From assembly GCA_028871345.1 (NCBI GenBank), contig JAGWNK010000001.1, positions 211,805 to 275,804 on the forward strand: a DNA stretch of 64,000 nt, given 5' to 3'. This DNA comes from Alphaproteobacteria bacterium. Lineage in GTDB: Bacteria; Pseudomonadota; Alphaproteobacteria; Micropepsales; Micropepsaceae. The stretch's first letter is position 1. Each line of letters begins with the position of its first letter. Shown piece by piece: positions 14,799 to 22,904 of the stretch. The notes under the pieces are model-generated. The model did not search any database and was not told the DNA's origin. It saw only the letters and a list, made by a program, of their open reading frames with translations. Made by a program: the position numbers and the translations under genes.

Positions 14799-17183
14799 CT
14801 AAGATGCCGAGGAGAGGGTATAGAGGCGGACGCCGAATACCGGCCCTGCCGTCTTTCCGTTCTTTGGATCGAAGCGCACCGTTATCTTCTGCTTGCTCTT
14901 GGCGAGGACTTCGGGGATCGGATACTCGACGTCGATCCAAGTGCCGGGCCTGCTGCCCGTGAGCGTCACCGTAGCGATCACCGTGCCGTCAACGGAAATG
15001 GTGAAATCGCGGTTCACCTCTGACCCCCAATAGGTCACACCGAGTGCAAGGGGCCCGGCAGATCCTCCGTCCCGCGTTGCCTTCATGTCGAACGCCAAGT
15101 AGCCGCCCCACCGCGCGTCGCGACCGTTGCGCCCCCGATAGACAACAGGATACGAGAGGGTGGATTGCAGATTGTGGTCGCGCTCGGCCGGCACATCGCC
15201 CAAATGCATGACGTCCAGCGAGCGCGCCGCAAGATCATTCAGTCGCGCCTGCTCAGCCATGTACGCCGCCTGAGCCGCCTTCCAGCCGCTTTCGCTGTAG
15301 CGGTTGAAATAGATGGCGCAACGCCGATCGTACTGTGCATAGAACGGCTTGAAGATGAGATCGGCCGGTCGCGCGATGCCGGTGCTGCGGTATATTCCAT
15401 CCGCCACTGATACCGGCGCGAACCCGGCCAGCAGATCCTCGCCGACGAGTGCGGGCGCGACGCCATCGAATGGCTTGTCGGCCGGAGCCAGGTCGGCGGC
15501 CATCACCATCGAGCCGCGCAAAACCGCGACGACCTTGTCGTCGCCCGACGGCGATTCCAGGCGAAGCCGGAGCGGCAGATCAAGAGTCACGAGGTCGCCT
15601 GCCCGCCATTTCCTATGGATGAGCACGTAGCCGCGCTGAGGCCCGGCGGTCACCGGCTCACCGTTGACCGCAACGCTCGCCCCCTGCGCCCAGGCTGGGA
15701 TGCGCAGCGCGACACCAAATCGCTTGGGCCGGACAAGGCGCGCGAGTCTCAGCCCAACATGACCTTCATAAGGATAGCGCGTATCGATCTCCAAGGTCGC
15801 GCCATGATGCCACGCCACCGTCGATGGGATGTAAAGGTTGACAAACAACGTGTCGCGCGATTGCCAGAAGATTGAATCGCCATGCTTGGAATGGCTTTCC
15901 ATGCCCGTCAGCACGCAGCACCAGAAATCGTCATTCGGCGTTGAGTACTCGCGTTTGGCGCCCGACATCATCGGCGTCATGTAAGTGAACACGCCAGTCG
16001 CGGGATTGTGCGCCGCCAAGATGTGATTCAAGTGTGTGCGCTCGTAGTAATCGAACAGAGCGCCATCGGGGCTCCGGCCAAACAGATGGCGCGTCAGCTT
16101 CAGCATGTTGTAGCTGGCGCAATGCTCGCAAGTCTGCTCGCTGATGTGCTGGGCGACGGTGTCCGGTTCGAAAAAATATTCGCGGTCGCCGTTACCGCCG
16201 ATCACGAAGCTGTGGTGATGCGCGACCCTTTCCCAGAAGAAACGGGAACCCGCCGCATATGGCCGCGCGCGCCCGCCGACTTCGGAGAGGCGCGCCATCC
16301 CGACGATCTTTGGAATCTGGGTGTTGGCGTGGGTGTTGGCGAGCACGTCCTCGCCGTTGATGACCGGATCGAGACTGCGGTTGTCGTAGATGCGCTCCGA
16401 AAGGCGCAGCCAACGACGGCTGCCGGTGCGGGCGTAGAGTTCGGCAAAGCTCTCGTTGAGCCCCCCGTACTCGCAGGCCAGAACCTGCTGCACTTGATCG
16501 TCATTCAAGGCGGCGAAGACTTTGTCTATGAAACCAGCGAACCCGACGGCGATGGCCAGCGCTTCGTCGCTGTCCGCCAGCGCGTTGGCGTCGAGCAGCC
16601 CCGCGAAGATCTTATGGACGTTGTAGAGCGGCGACCAGGCTCCATTGAGGTCGAAACTGCCCGACGCAATGTCGCCTGCCGTGATTTCGGCGAATATTTC
16701 CTTGCCGTCGACGATCGTGCCGTCCTTCCGCTTGCGCATGAAGCCGGCGCAATAGCCGTCGCCCCGCGCCTTCTGCACGCGCGTCAAGACGGAAACGATA
16801 TAGTCGATCCGCCGCTTGCATTCCGTGTCGCCGGTTTGCGCATGCATCAGGGACAAGGCGCTCAAGTAGTGTCCGGCCCCCTCACCTGCGATAGTCTCGG
16901 ATTCCCAGCCCCCGTAGGACGCGCCATTCACCGGCAAGCCGGCGAATTTGCAGTAGTTGTGCAGGAAGCGATCGGCGGACAGCGACAAGAGGTACTTCAG
17001 GTTCGATTCGACCGCTGCCAGATAAGGCGACGGACGCAAGCGCACGTTCTTCAGCGGCACGGGCTCTGCGGATATCGGCAGGTTGGCGGCGAGAACCGGC
17101 GATCCCACAAAGGCCAAGGCTGCGCCGATGGCGGCACTTTCCAGAAGCGCGCGCCGGTTGGGTTCAAGGATGCGCGAACGCAT
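14799..17183 (-). CDS. Glycoside hydrolase family 127 (beta-L-arabinofuranosidase), exported
   Basis: A 794-residue protein of the DUF1680/GH127 family. ATG 17183 has GGAGG 8 bp upstream and gives a Tat-like leader (PNRRALLESAAIG, cleaved near 33). The alpha/alpha barrel holds the zinc and nucleophile cysteines: Glu353 and Cys355 in CEHCASYN, and Cys422-Cys423 in FWCCVLTG. A DUF4986-like domain and a jelly-roll tail follow. Characterised GH127 enzymes release L-arabinofuranose from beta-1,2-arabinosides carried by hydroxyproline in plant extensins. The adjacent hydroxyproline genes and the shared operator 36 bp upstream fit that substrate well. The longer frame to 17249 would run through the operator. 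Confidence 0.93.
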   Translation of the reverse strand: MRSRILEPNRRALLESAAIGAALAFVGSPVLAANLPISAEPVPLKNVRLRPSPYLAAVESNLKYLLSLSADRFLHNYCKFAGLPVNGASYGGWESETIAGEGAGHYLSALSLMHAQTGDTECKRRIDYIVSVLTRVQKARGDGYCAGFMRKRKDGTIVDGKEIFAEITAGDIASGSFDLNGAWSPLYNVHKIFAGLLDANALADSDEALAIAVGFAGFIDKVFAALNDDQVQQVLACEYGGLNESFAELYARTGSRRWLRLSERIYDNRSLDPVINGEDVLANTHANTQIPKIVGMARLSEVGGRARPYAAGSRFFWERVAHHHSFVIGGNGDREYFFEPDTVAQHISEQTCEHCASYNMLKLTRHLFGRSPDGALFDYYERTHLNHILAAHNPATGVFTYMTPMMSGAKREYSTPNDDFWCCVLTGMESHSKHGDSIFWQSRDTLFVNLYIPSTVAWHHGATLEIDTRYPYEGHVGLRLARLVRPKRFGVALRIPAWAQGASVAVNGEPVTAGPQRGYVLIHRKWRAGDLVTLDLPLRLRLESPSGDDKVVAVLRGSMVMAADLAPADKPFDGVAPALVGEDLLAGFAPVSVADGIYRSTGIARPADLIFKPFYAQYDRRCAIYFNRYSESGWKAAQAAYMAEQARLNDLAARSLDVMHLGDVPAERDHNLQSTLSYPVVYRGRNGRDARWGGYLAFDMKATRDGGSAGPLALGVTYWGSEVNRDFTISVDGTVIATVTLTGSRPGTWIDVEYPIPEVLAKSKQKITVRFDPKNGKTAGPVFGVRLYTLSSAS

Positions 17184-17219
17184 GAAGCAAGGCCTCCGCC
17201 CAACTTGCGGTGCAGTTGA

Positions 17220-17230
17220 TATACTGTATA
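17220..17230. promoter_or_regulatory. GntR operator candidate A (TATACTGTATA)
   Basis: An exact copy, read on the other strand, of the TATACAGTATA motif. It lies 36 bp before the GH127 start and also faces the gntR side. Flanks ACTGTATACGAT are shared over 12 bp with site D at 24394-24405. Confidence 0.7.
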
Positions 17231-17426
17231 CGATTAGAGACCAAAGCAAGACTTTGCGTGTTCACGGGACCCGATCGGACTGCCGAAGGGAGAGGCATGA
17301 GCTGCGCGAGCTGTCGCTCTCTGGTCGAATCACCGATCGTCATGGAGGTCCCGAAGAAAATAGATCAGCCGCACGATTTGTCGCCCTGCCCTCAAACCTT
17401 CCTGTGCAACGTGGCCTGGCTCTCTG

Positions 17427-17437
17427 TATAATGTATA
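17427..17437. promoter_or_regulatory. GntR operator candidate B (TATAATGTATA)
   Basis: One mismatch from the motif, 27 bp before the gntR ATG. This position suggests autoregulation. Confidence 0.6.
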
Positions 17438-17464
17438 TCATGCAGAAGTAGCGCAGGCAGCATA

Positions 17465-18127
17465 ATGGCGATCGTCGTAAAGACGCTTTCGGAACAGATC
17501 TACGCCGTCGTAAGGGACAGGCTGATCTCAGGCGAGTTGCCTGCCGACACTGCGATCAAGCAGGACGCGCTGGCTAGGGAACTCGGTGTCAGCAAAATTC
17601 CCCTGCGCGAGGCCTTCACCCGCCTCGAGCGCGATGGACTGCTCCTCTCGGTGACAAATCGCGGCTTCTTCGTTCCGCCGATGTCCGTGGAAGAGGTAGA
17701 AGAAGTCTATGCCTTGCGCCTGAAGCTCGAACCGGAAGCCGCGGGACGCGCTGCCAAGATGGCGACGGCGCGTGACAAACTGGCGGCGCGCGACGCGTTG
17801 CGCTCCCTGGAGGAATCTAAGACCAGCGACAAGACGACGTCCGGACGTCTGCATCGTGACTACCACATGTCGCTGGTGTTGCCGAGCCAACACAAGATCA
17901 CGGTTCAGTTCATCGAAAGGCTGCATATGGTAGCCGAGCGTTACGTCACCAAGCATCTCGAGCCAACGGGCCGCGAAGGGCGTGCCAAGCGCGAGCACAA
18001 GGCGATCTTCGAGGCTTGGATGGCCGGACAATCCAAGGCCGTCCGGACGATGATGCGCGACCACATCAGCTCGACGCTCGGGGACCTCCGCAAGGAATTC
18101 GCAATCGACAAGGTGCCGGCCGCCTAG
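17465..18127 (+). CDS. GntR-family regulator, FadR/FCD subfamily, likely hydroxyproline regulator
   Basis: A 220-residue regulator with an N-terminal winged helix (LSEQIYAVVRDRLISGEL to VSKIPLREAFTRLERDGLL, about 8-60) and an all-helical FCD ligand domain (about 80-205) with the metal-binding His residues in RDYHMSL and KREHKAIFEAW. FCD regulators respond to small organic acids or amino acids. It sits between the GH127 gene and the hydroxyproline catabolic genes. The motif TATACAGTATA, or a one-mismatch form, lies before its own start and before each transcription unit of the pathway, so it is very likely the pathway regulator. The ligand could be hydroxyproline or a pathway intermediate. Flanks 18128-18216 show nothing notable. 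Confidence 0.92.
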   Translation: MAIVVKTLSEQIYAVVRDRLISGELPADTAIKQDALARELGVSKIPLREAFTRLERDGLLLSVTNRGFFVPPMSVEEVEEVYALRLKLEPEAAGRAAKMATARDKLAARDALRSLEESKTSDKTTSGRLHRDYHMSLVLPSQHKITVQFIERLHMVAERYVTKHLEPTGREGRAKREHKAIFEAWMAGQSKAVRTMMRDHISSTLGDLRKEFAIDKVPAA

Positions 18128-18216
18128 AAGGCCCGCTCCTGCGCAGGGCATCGGCGACAAGAAAAGGCACGACAACCAAACTTCATCGCCGTGGTCGTTG
18201 CGCCAAAGGCCCAACG

Positions 18217-19656
18217 TCAACCCGGGCAGATGTAGCTCGTCTTCATGACCGTATAGAAGGCTCGCGCTGCGCGACCCTGCTCGCGCGGGCCGTAGCTCGA
18301 TCCGCCCACGCCACCGAACGGCGCGTGGTAATCGATGCCCGCGGTAGGCACGTTGACCATGGTGAGGCCGGCGCTGGCGCGGCGCCTGAAGGCCGTCGCG
18401 TGACTCAGCGAAGTGGTGCACAGTCCGGCAGACAGCCGGTAGCGCGGCGCGTTGAGAACAGCGATGGCCTCGTCAAAATTGCGCACGCGATAGATGCCGG
18501 CGACAGGACCAAAAATCTCGTCCATCCCGAAGGCATGTTCGACCGGAACCGCGTCGAACAGCGTGGGGGCGAAGAAGGCGTGTTTCATCGTTGTGGCGGT
18601 GCCGCCTACCACCGGCCTGAGGCCAGACTCTTCGACGGAGGCCACCTGGCGCGTGATCAGTTCCTTCTGTCGCATCGACACGAGCGGCCCCACCTGCGTC
18701 GAAGCCTCGCGCGGGTCACCTATTGCAAGCGAAGCCATGCGCTCTTTCAGCGCCGCGACGAACCGGTCGGCGATCGCCTCCTCGACAATGATGCGAGATG
18801 TGGCCGTGCAGCGCTGGCCCGCGGCAAAGAACGCGCCGTTGAGGGCGCAGGCCACCGAGTTGCCGAGATCGGCATCGGCCAGCACGATCATGCCGTTAAC
18901 GCCACCCATCTCGAGTTGCAGGCGCAGTGACCGCTCGGCCCCGGCCATGCGGACTTTGGCGCCGGTGGCCACCGATCCCGTGAACGAGACGGCGTCGATA
19001 CCCGGCGCCTCGCAGAGCGCCTGGCCGGCAGCGCCTGCGCCCAGCACCAGGTTCACGGCGCCGGCAGGCAGTCCTGCCGCGGCGATGATCTCCATCAGCG
19101 CGGCAGCGGTTGCAGAGGAATATTCCGACGGTTTCCACACGACGGCGTTGCCGAACGCCAGTGCGGGCGCGATCTTCCAGGCCGGAATGGCGACGGGGAA
19201 ATTCCACGGCGTGATTGCGGCCACGACGCCGATCGGCTCGTTCGTAACCTCAACGGCGGTACCGCGCCGGACGGAATCGAACACCTCGCCGACATTGCGC
19301 AGCGTTTCAGCCGCAAAGAAGTCGAACAGTCGGCCGGCGCGCAGAACCTCGCCCCGGGCATCGTTGAGCGTCTTGCCGGTCTCGCGCGCAATCAGAAGCG
19401 CCAATTGCGGAGCGTCGGCTTTCAGGCGGTGCCCGACGGCAGCCAGTGAGTCGGAGCGCGCCTCGATTCCTTGTCGGTCGAGTGCCTCTACGGCCGCACG
19501 CGCGGCCGCCACAGCGTCACCCATCACGGCAGCATCGGCCTCGGGTCCGGTGACCCGCAGATCTGTTGGATCCGCAGGATTCACCTGCTCAAACCGCGCC
19601 TGGCCCGGGATGACACGGCCGTTCACACGGTGGGCAAGGACAATCGTATCGATCAT
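18217..19656 (-). CDS. Aldehyde dehydrogenase, likely 2-oxoglutarate semialdehyde dehydrogenase
   Basis: A 479-residue NAD(P)-dependent aldehyde dehydrogenase with Asn152 (TPWNFP), general base Glu249 (LQLEMGG) and catalytic Cys283 (GQRCTA). ATG 19656 has GAGGG 5 bp before it and follows the epimerase stop by 7 bp; the longer frame to 19689 would overlap the epimerase. In the 4-hydroxyproline pathway the last step oxidises 2,5-dioxopentanoate (ketoglutarate semialdehyde) to 2-oxoglutarate. Position as third gene of the deaminase-epimerase-dehydrogenase operon supports this role. Sequence alone would allow other substrates such as succinate semialdehyde. Confidence 0.88.
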   Translation of the reverse strand: MIDTIVLAHRVNGRVIPGQARFEQVNPADPTDLRVTGPEADAAVMGDAVAAARAAVEALDRQGIEARSDSLAAVGHRLKADAPQLALLIARETGKTLNDARGEVLRAGRLFDFFAAETLRNVGEVFDSVRRGTAVEVTNEPIGVVAAITPWNFPVAIPAWKIAPALAFGNAVVWKPSEYSSATAAALMEIIAAAGLPAGAVNLVLGAGAAGQALCEAPGIDAVSFTGSVATGAKVRMAGAERSLRLQLEMGGVNGMIVLADADLGNSVACALNGAFFAAGQRCTATSRIIVEEAIADRFVAALKERMASLAIGDPREASTQVGPLVSMRQKELITRQVASVEESGLRPVVGGTATTMKHAFFAPTLFDAVPVEHAFGMDEIFGPVAGIYRVRNFDEAIAVLNAPRYRLSAGLCTTSLSHATAFRRRASAGLTMVNVPTAGIDYHAPFGGVGGSSYGPREQGRAARAFYTVMKTSYICPG

Positions 19657-19663
19657 GTCGCCC

Positions 19664-20662
19664 TCAGGTGACCGAGAAACCGTCGGCAAACACGTCGGCC
19701 GGGTCGATCCAAATCGTGTTGAAGCCCGTCGCTATGGCAGAGCCTTGAATTGATGGGATGATTGCTGGAGTGCCGCTGAGCTCGGTTAGCCCCTCGACGC
19801 GCGCCACAAAGCGGCTGCCGATATAGCTTTCATGAACGAACGGATCACCTTCCCTGAGGCGACCCTGCCAGACCAGGTGGGCCAAGCGCGCCGAGGTTCC
19901 CGTGCCGCACGGACTGCGGTCGATAGCCGCTTCGCCGTAAAACACCGCATTGCGACCATCGGCTCCTTCAGAGCGCGGACTGTCGGCCCATAGAACGTGG
20001 CTGACGCCGTGGATCCGCGCATCGAGCGGATGTACCGGATCGCAGATCTCGCGCAGCTGGGCACGTACCGCGCGACTCAATTCCTTGAGGCGTGAAGCGC
20101 CGAGATCGTCGAGACCCTTGTAGGGACCCTGCGGCTCGATGATCGCGTAGTAGTTCCCGCCATAGGCTATGTCGACGACCAGCGGGCCGAAGTCTGCCAC
20201 ATCCACGCGCACGCCTGACGCCGCCACGTAGGATGCCACGTTGCGGATCCGTACCCATGCGATCTTGCTTGCGTCCCTTGCATACTCCACGTCGATGACG
20301 CCCGCCGGCACCTCGATCTTGAGGGCACCTTCCCTGCGCGGAACGATCAAGCCGTGCTCCAGACCGAAGGTGACGATACCGATGGTGCCGTGGCCGCACA
20401 TCGGCAGGCAACCGCTCGTCTCCATAAAAAGGATCCCGATATCGGTGTCGTCGCGTGTCGGCGGATAGAGAAAGCCACCCGACATCATGTCGTGTCCACG
20501 CGGTTCGAAGCACAGACCCCTGCGAATCCAGTCAAACCGGGCCAGAAAATCGAGACGCCGCGCGGCCATGTCGGCGCCACGCAGCAGTGGCCCGCCTCCA
20601 GCCACCAGCCGGACGGGATTACCCGCCGTATGGCCGTCAATACAGAAGAACGTGCTCTTCAT
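19664..20662 (-). CDS. 4-hydroxyproline 2-epimerase (proline racemase family)
   Basis: A 332-residue proline racemase-fold enzyme. Both catalytic cysteines are present: Cys89 in PMCGHGT and Cys252 in DRSPCGTGTSA. The two-Cys arrangement marks a racemase or epimerase; trans-3-hydroxyproline dehydratases carry Thr or Ser at one position. It converts trans-4-hydroxy-L-proline to cis-4-hydroxy-D-proline, the first catabolic step. It sits 18 bp after the deaminase gene and 7 bp before the aldehyde dehydrogenase. Family assignment is firm; proline versus hydroxyproline preference is inferred from the neighbours. Confidence 0.92.
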   Translation of the reverse strand: MKSTFFCIDGHTAGNPVRLVAGGGPLLRGADMAARRLDFLARFDWIRRGLCFEPRGHDMMSGGFLYPPTRDDTDIGILFMETSGCLPMCGHGTIGIVTFGLEHGLIVPRREGALKIEVPAGVIDVEYARDASKIAWVRIRNVASYVAASGVRVDVADFGPLVVDIAYGGNYYAIIEPQGPYKGLDDLGASRLKELSRAVRAQLREICDPVHPLDARIHGVSHVLWADSPRSEGADGRNAVFYGEAAIDRSPCGTGTSARLAHLVWQGRLREGDPFVHESYIGSRFVARVEGLTELSGTPAIIPSIQGSAIATGFNTIWIDPADVFADGFSVT

Positions 20663-20680
20663 CGCACCATCATCACCGGT

Positions 20681-21601
20681 TCAGGCGGCGTCGGACAATA
20701 CCTTGCTGGGCCTCGTCTTGGCCGCCGTTTCGACCAGCGCCATCACCTGCGCACGACGCGCGCCGCGCAAAGTCATTCGCGGCATGCGCACCCGTTCGCT
20801 GCCGCGGCCCATCATCTGCTCTGCCAGCTTTATCGATTGCACGAGATCGTGTTCGGCGTCCAGGTGCAGAAGTGGCATGAACCAACGGTAAATGCGCCGC
20901 GCCTGCGCCAGGTCTCCAGCATCCAGCGCCTTCATCAATGCCACAGATTCCTTGGGGAAGGCACTCGTCAGACCGGACACCCAACCTTTGGCGCCCAGGA
21001 TCAACCCTTCCAGCGACACGTCGTCGAGACCGGCCATCAGGACGTAGCGGTCGCCAAACGCATTGATGACGTCGGTAAAGCGCCGCGAATCGGGAGAGCT
21101 TTCCTTGATTGCCACGATGTTCGGAATGGATGTCAGCCTTTCGAGCAGGGACAGTGTGATCTGCACACGATAGGCCGGCGGGTTGTTATAGAGCATGATC
21201 GGAAGCGAGGTCGCCTCGGCCACCTGGCGAAAATGCTCGAACAGCTCGTCCTCGGTCGGCACATATACCATGGCCGGCAGGACCATCAGGGCGGCGAGGC
21301 CGCTCGCTTCCGCTTTGCGTGCGAACGCGACGGCCCGCGCGGTTGTGAATTCCGAAACGCCAGAGACCACGGGAACGTGGCCCTTGCCCGCCCCGTGGGC
21401 CACCTCGAGTACGGAGAGCTTCTCCGGAGCTTCGAGCGAATTGTTCTCGCCGCAGGTGCCCAGAACGATGAGCCCATCCACGCCGTCTGCAATCAGGGCT
21501 TCGAATCCCTTCCGCGTCGCATCCAGATCGACACTCATGTCTTCCGCAAATTGGGTGGTCGCGGCGGGATAGACCCCCGTCCACAGGCGCTTCAAACTCA
21601 T
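20681..21601 (-). CDS. DHDPS-family enzyme, likely 1-pyrroline-4-hydroxy-2-carboxylate deaminase
   Basis: A 306-residue class I aldolase-type TIM barrel with Schiff-base Lys166 (IVAIKESS) and Tyr138 (IMLYNNP). I start it at ATG 21601; the open frame upstream is a shadow of the divergent oxidoreductase. In hydroxyproline operons this family deaminates 1-pyrroline-4-hydroxy-2-carboxylate to ketoglutarate semialdehyde and ammonia. It is the first gene of the leftward operon, and a perfect operator candidate lies 29 bp upstream. A true dihydrodipicolinate synthase role is unlikely in this setting. Confidence 0.9.
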   Translation of the reverse strand: MSLKRLWTGVYPAATTQFAEDMSVDLDATRKGFEALIADGVDGLIVLGTCGENNSLEAPEKLSVLEVAHGAGKGHVPVVSGVSEFTTARAVAFARKAEASGLAALMVLPAMVYVPTEDELFEHFRQVAEATSLPIMLYNNPPAYRVQITLSLLERLTSIPNIVAIKESSPDSRRFTDVINAFGDRYVLMAGLDDVSLEGLILGAKGWVSGLTSAFPKESVALMKALDAGDLAQARRIYRWFMPLLHLDAEHDLVQSIKLAEQMMGRGSERVRMPRMTLRGARRAQVMALVETAAKTRPSKVLSDAA

Positions 21602-21630
21602 TCCATGTGCCTCAGTTGCCGACAGTATGG

Positions 21631-21641
21631 TATACTGTATA
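21631..21641. promoter_or_regulatory. GntR operator candidate C (TATACTGTATA)
   Basis: An exact copy of the motif, centred in the 73-bp divergent gap between the deaminase (29 bp away) and the D-hydroxyproline oxidoreductase (33 bp away). One bound regulator could control both promoters. Confidence 0.75.
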
Positions 21642-21674
21642 ATATCACCCAATTCAATTTGGATTGCCAAGCAG

Positions 21675-22904
21675 ATGATACAGGCGATCGTGATCGGCGG
21701 GGGCGCCGTCGGCCTGGCAATTGCCAACGCCCTCCTCAATCGCGGCGTACAGGTCCGGCTGGTTAATGCACCAAGGGGAGAAACCTGTGCGTCGTGGGGC
21801 AACGCAGGCCATATCGCCATCGAGCAAGTGGTCCCTCTGGCGTCGGCGTCGACCATCCTCAGCACGCCGCGCCGCCTTCTCTCTCCCCGAGGTGGACTTT
21901 CGTTGCCGATCGCAAGCATCGGAGCCTGGGCGCCCTTTTCCTGGAAGCTAATGCAAGCAGCCATGCCGGAGCGCTATGCCGCCGGCAAGAAAGCTTTGAC
22001 CGCCCTTCTTTCGGAAGCAGGGCCTGCCTGGGAACGCCTGGCGCAGTCGCTCGGCAAGCCCCAGCTGCTGCGTCGCGAGGGTCACTTCATTACTTGGAGT
22101 ACGGCGAAGGCTGCCGCGGCCGGTCGGGCTCACTGGCTGTCGACCGAAGTCGGAACCGCCAGCATTCGCGATGCGGCGGCAGACGAATTAAGCCGGCTTC
22201 GCTCTCTCGCGCCACAGATCGCCGGTGCTGTGCGCTGTGTCGGCAGCGGCCAGATCAGCGATCCCGACGAATTGCGCAAAGCAATGGAAATGCGCCTCTT
22301 GGCCGATGGACGCCTGATATCGGCTGGGGCCGTCGCGGTGGAAAGCGAGCCCGGCGGGGTCCGGCTCGACAACGGACAGGTGATCCAATCGGATATCATC
22401 ATCGTGGCGGCCGGCATCGGCTCGCGTGCCTTGCTGGAAGGTCTCGGCCTTTGCGTCCCAATGATCGCCGAGCGCGGATACCATATCCAATATGAACCGG
22501 AAGGCTGGCCGGCCGGCACCCCGCCCGTCGTCTTCGAGGATTACGCGATGATCGCCACGCGTTTCGACTCGCTCGTGCGCGTGGCCGGCTTCGTCGAGTT
22601 CAGTCGCGCCGATCTTCCGGCCGACCCTAAAAAGTGGCAGCGCCTGACCCGCAACGTCAAAGACCTCGGATTGCCGCTGACAAGACGCATCAGCGCCTGG
22701 ATGGGATCACGTCCCACGCTCCCTGACTACCTGCCAGCGATCGGCAGGAGCCGGCGGGCATCCAATCTGTTCTATGCCTTCGGCCATCAGCATCTCGGAC
22801 TGACGTTGGCGCCGCTGACCGGAGAATTGATGGCCGCTGTCGTCATGGGCGAAACGCCGGCAATCCACCTGGAGCCATTCGATCTAGAACGCTTCGAACG
22901 CTGA
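21675..22904 (+). CDS. FAD-dependent D-amino-acid dehydrogenase (DadA type), likely D-hydroxyproline dehydrogenase
   Basis: A 409-residue DAO-family flavoprotein with the FAD Rossmann motif IGGGAVGLAIANAL at the N-terminus and the C-terminal GHQHLGLTLAP flavin-contact segment. I start it at ATG 21675; the longer frame from 21627 would overlap the operator. It would oxidise cis-4-hydroxy-D-proline to 1-pyrroline-4-hydroxy-2-carboxylate, passing electrons to the respiratory chain. It is divergent from the deaminase-epimerase-dehydrogenase operon and shares its operator. Its stop abuts the convergent permease stop with no gap. Confidence 0.9.
   Translation: MIQAIVIGGGAVGLAIANALLNRGVQVRLVNAPRGETCASWGNAGHIAIEQVVPLASASTILSTPRRLLSPRGGLSLPIASIGAWAPFSWKLMQAAMPERYAAGKKALTALLSEAGPAWERLAQSLGKPQLLRREGHFITWSTAKAAAAGRAHWLSTEVGTASIRDAAADELSRLRSLAPQIAGAVRCVGSGQISDPDELRKAMEMRLLADGRLISAGAVAVESEPGGVRLDNGQVIQSDIIIVAAGIGSRALLEGLGLCVPMIAERGYHIQYEPEGWPAGTPPVVFEDYAMIATRFDSLVRVAGFVEFSRADLPADPKKWQRLTRNVKDLGLPLTRRISAWMGSRPTLPDYLPAIGRSRRASNLFYAFGHQHLGLTLAPLTGELMAAVVMGETPAIHLEPFDLERFER

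Noticed and set aside
20354..21766. 470-codon plus-strand frame across the epimerase and deaminase
   Set aside because: Shadow of two well-supported minus-strand genes; it also runs through the divergent promoter and operator C.
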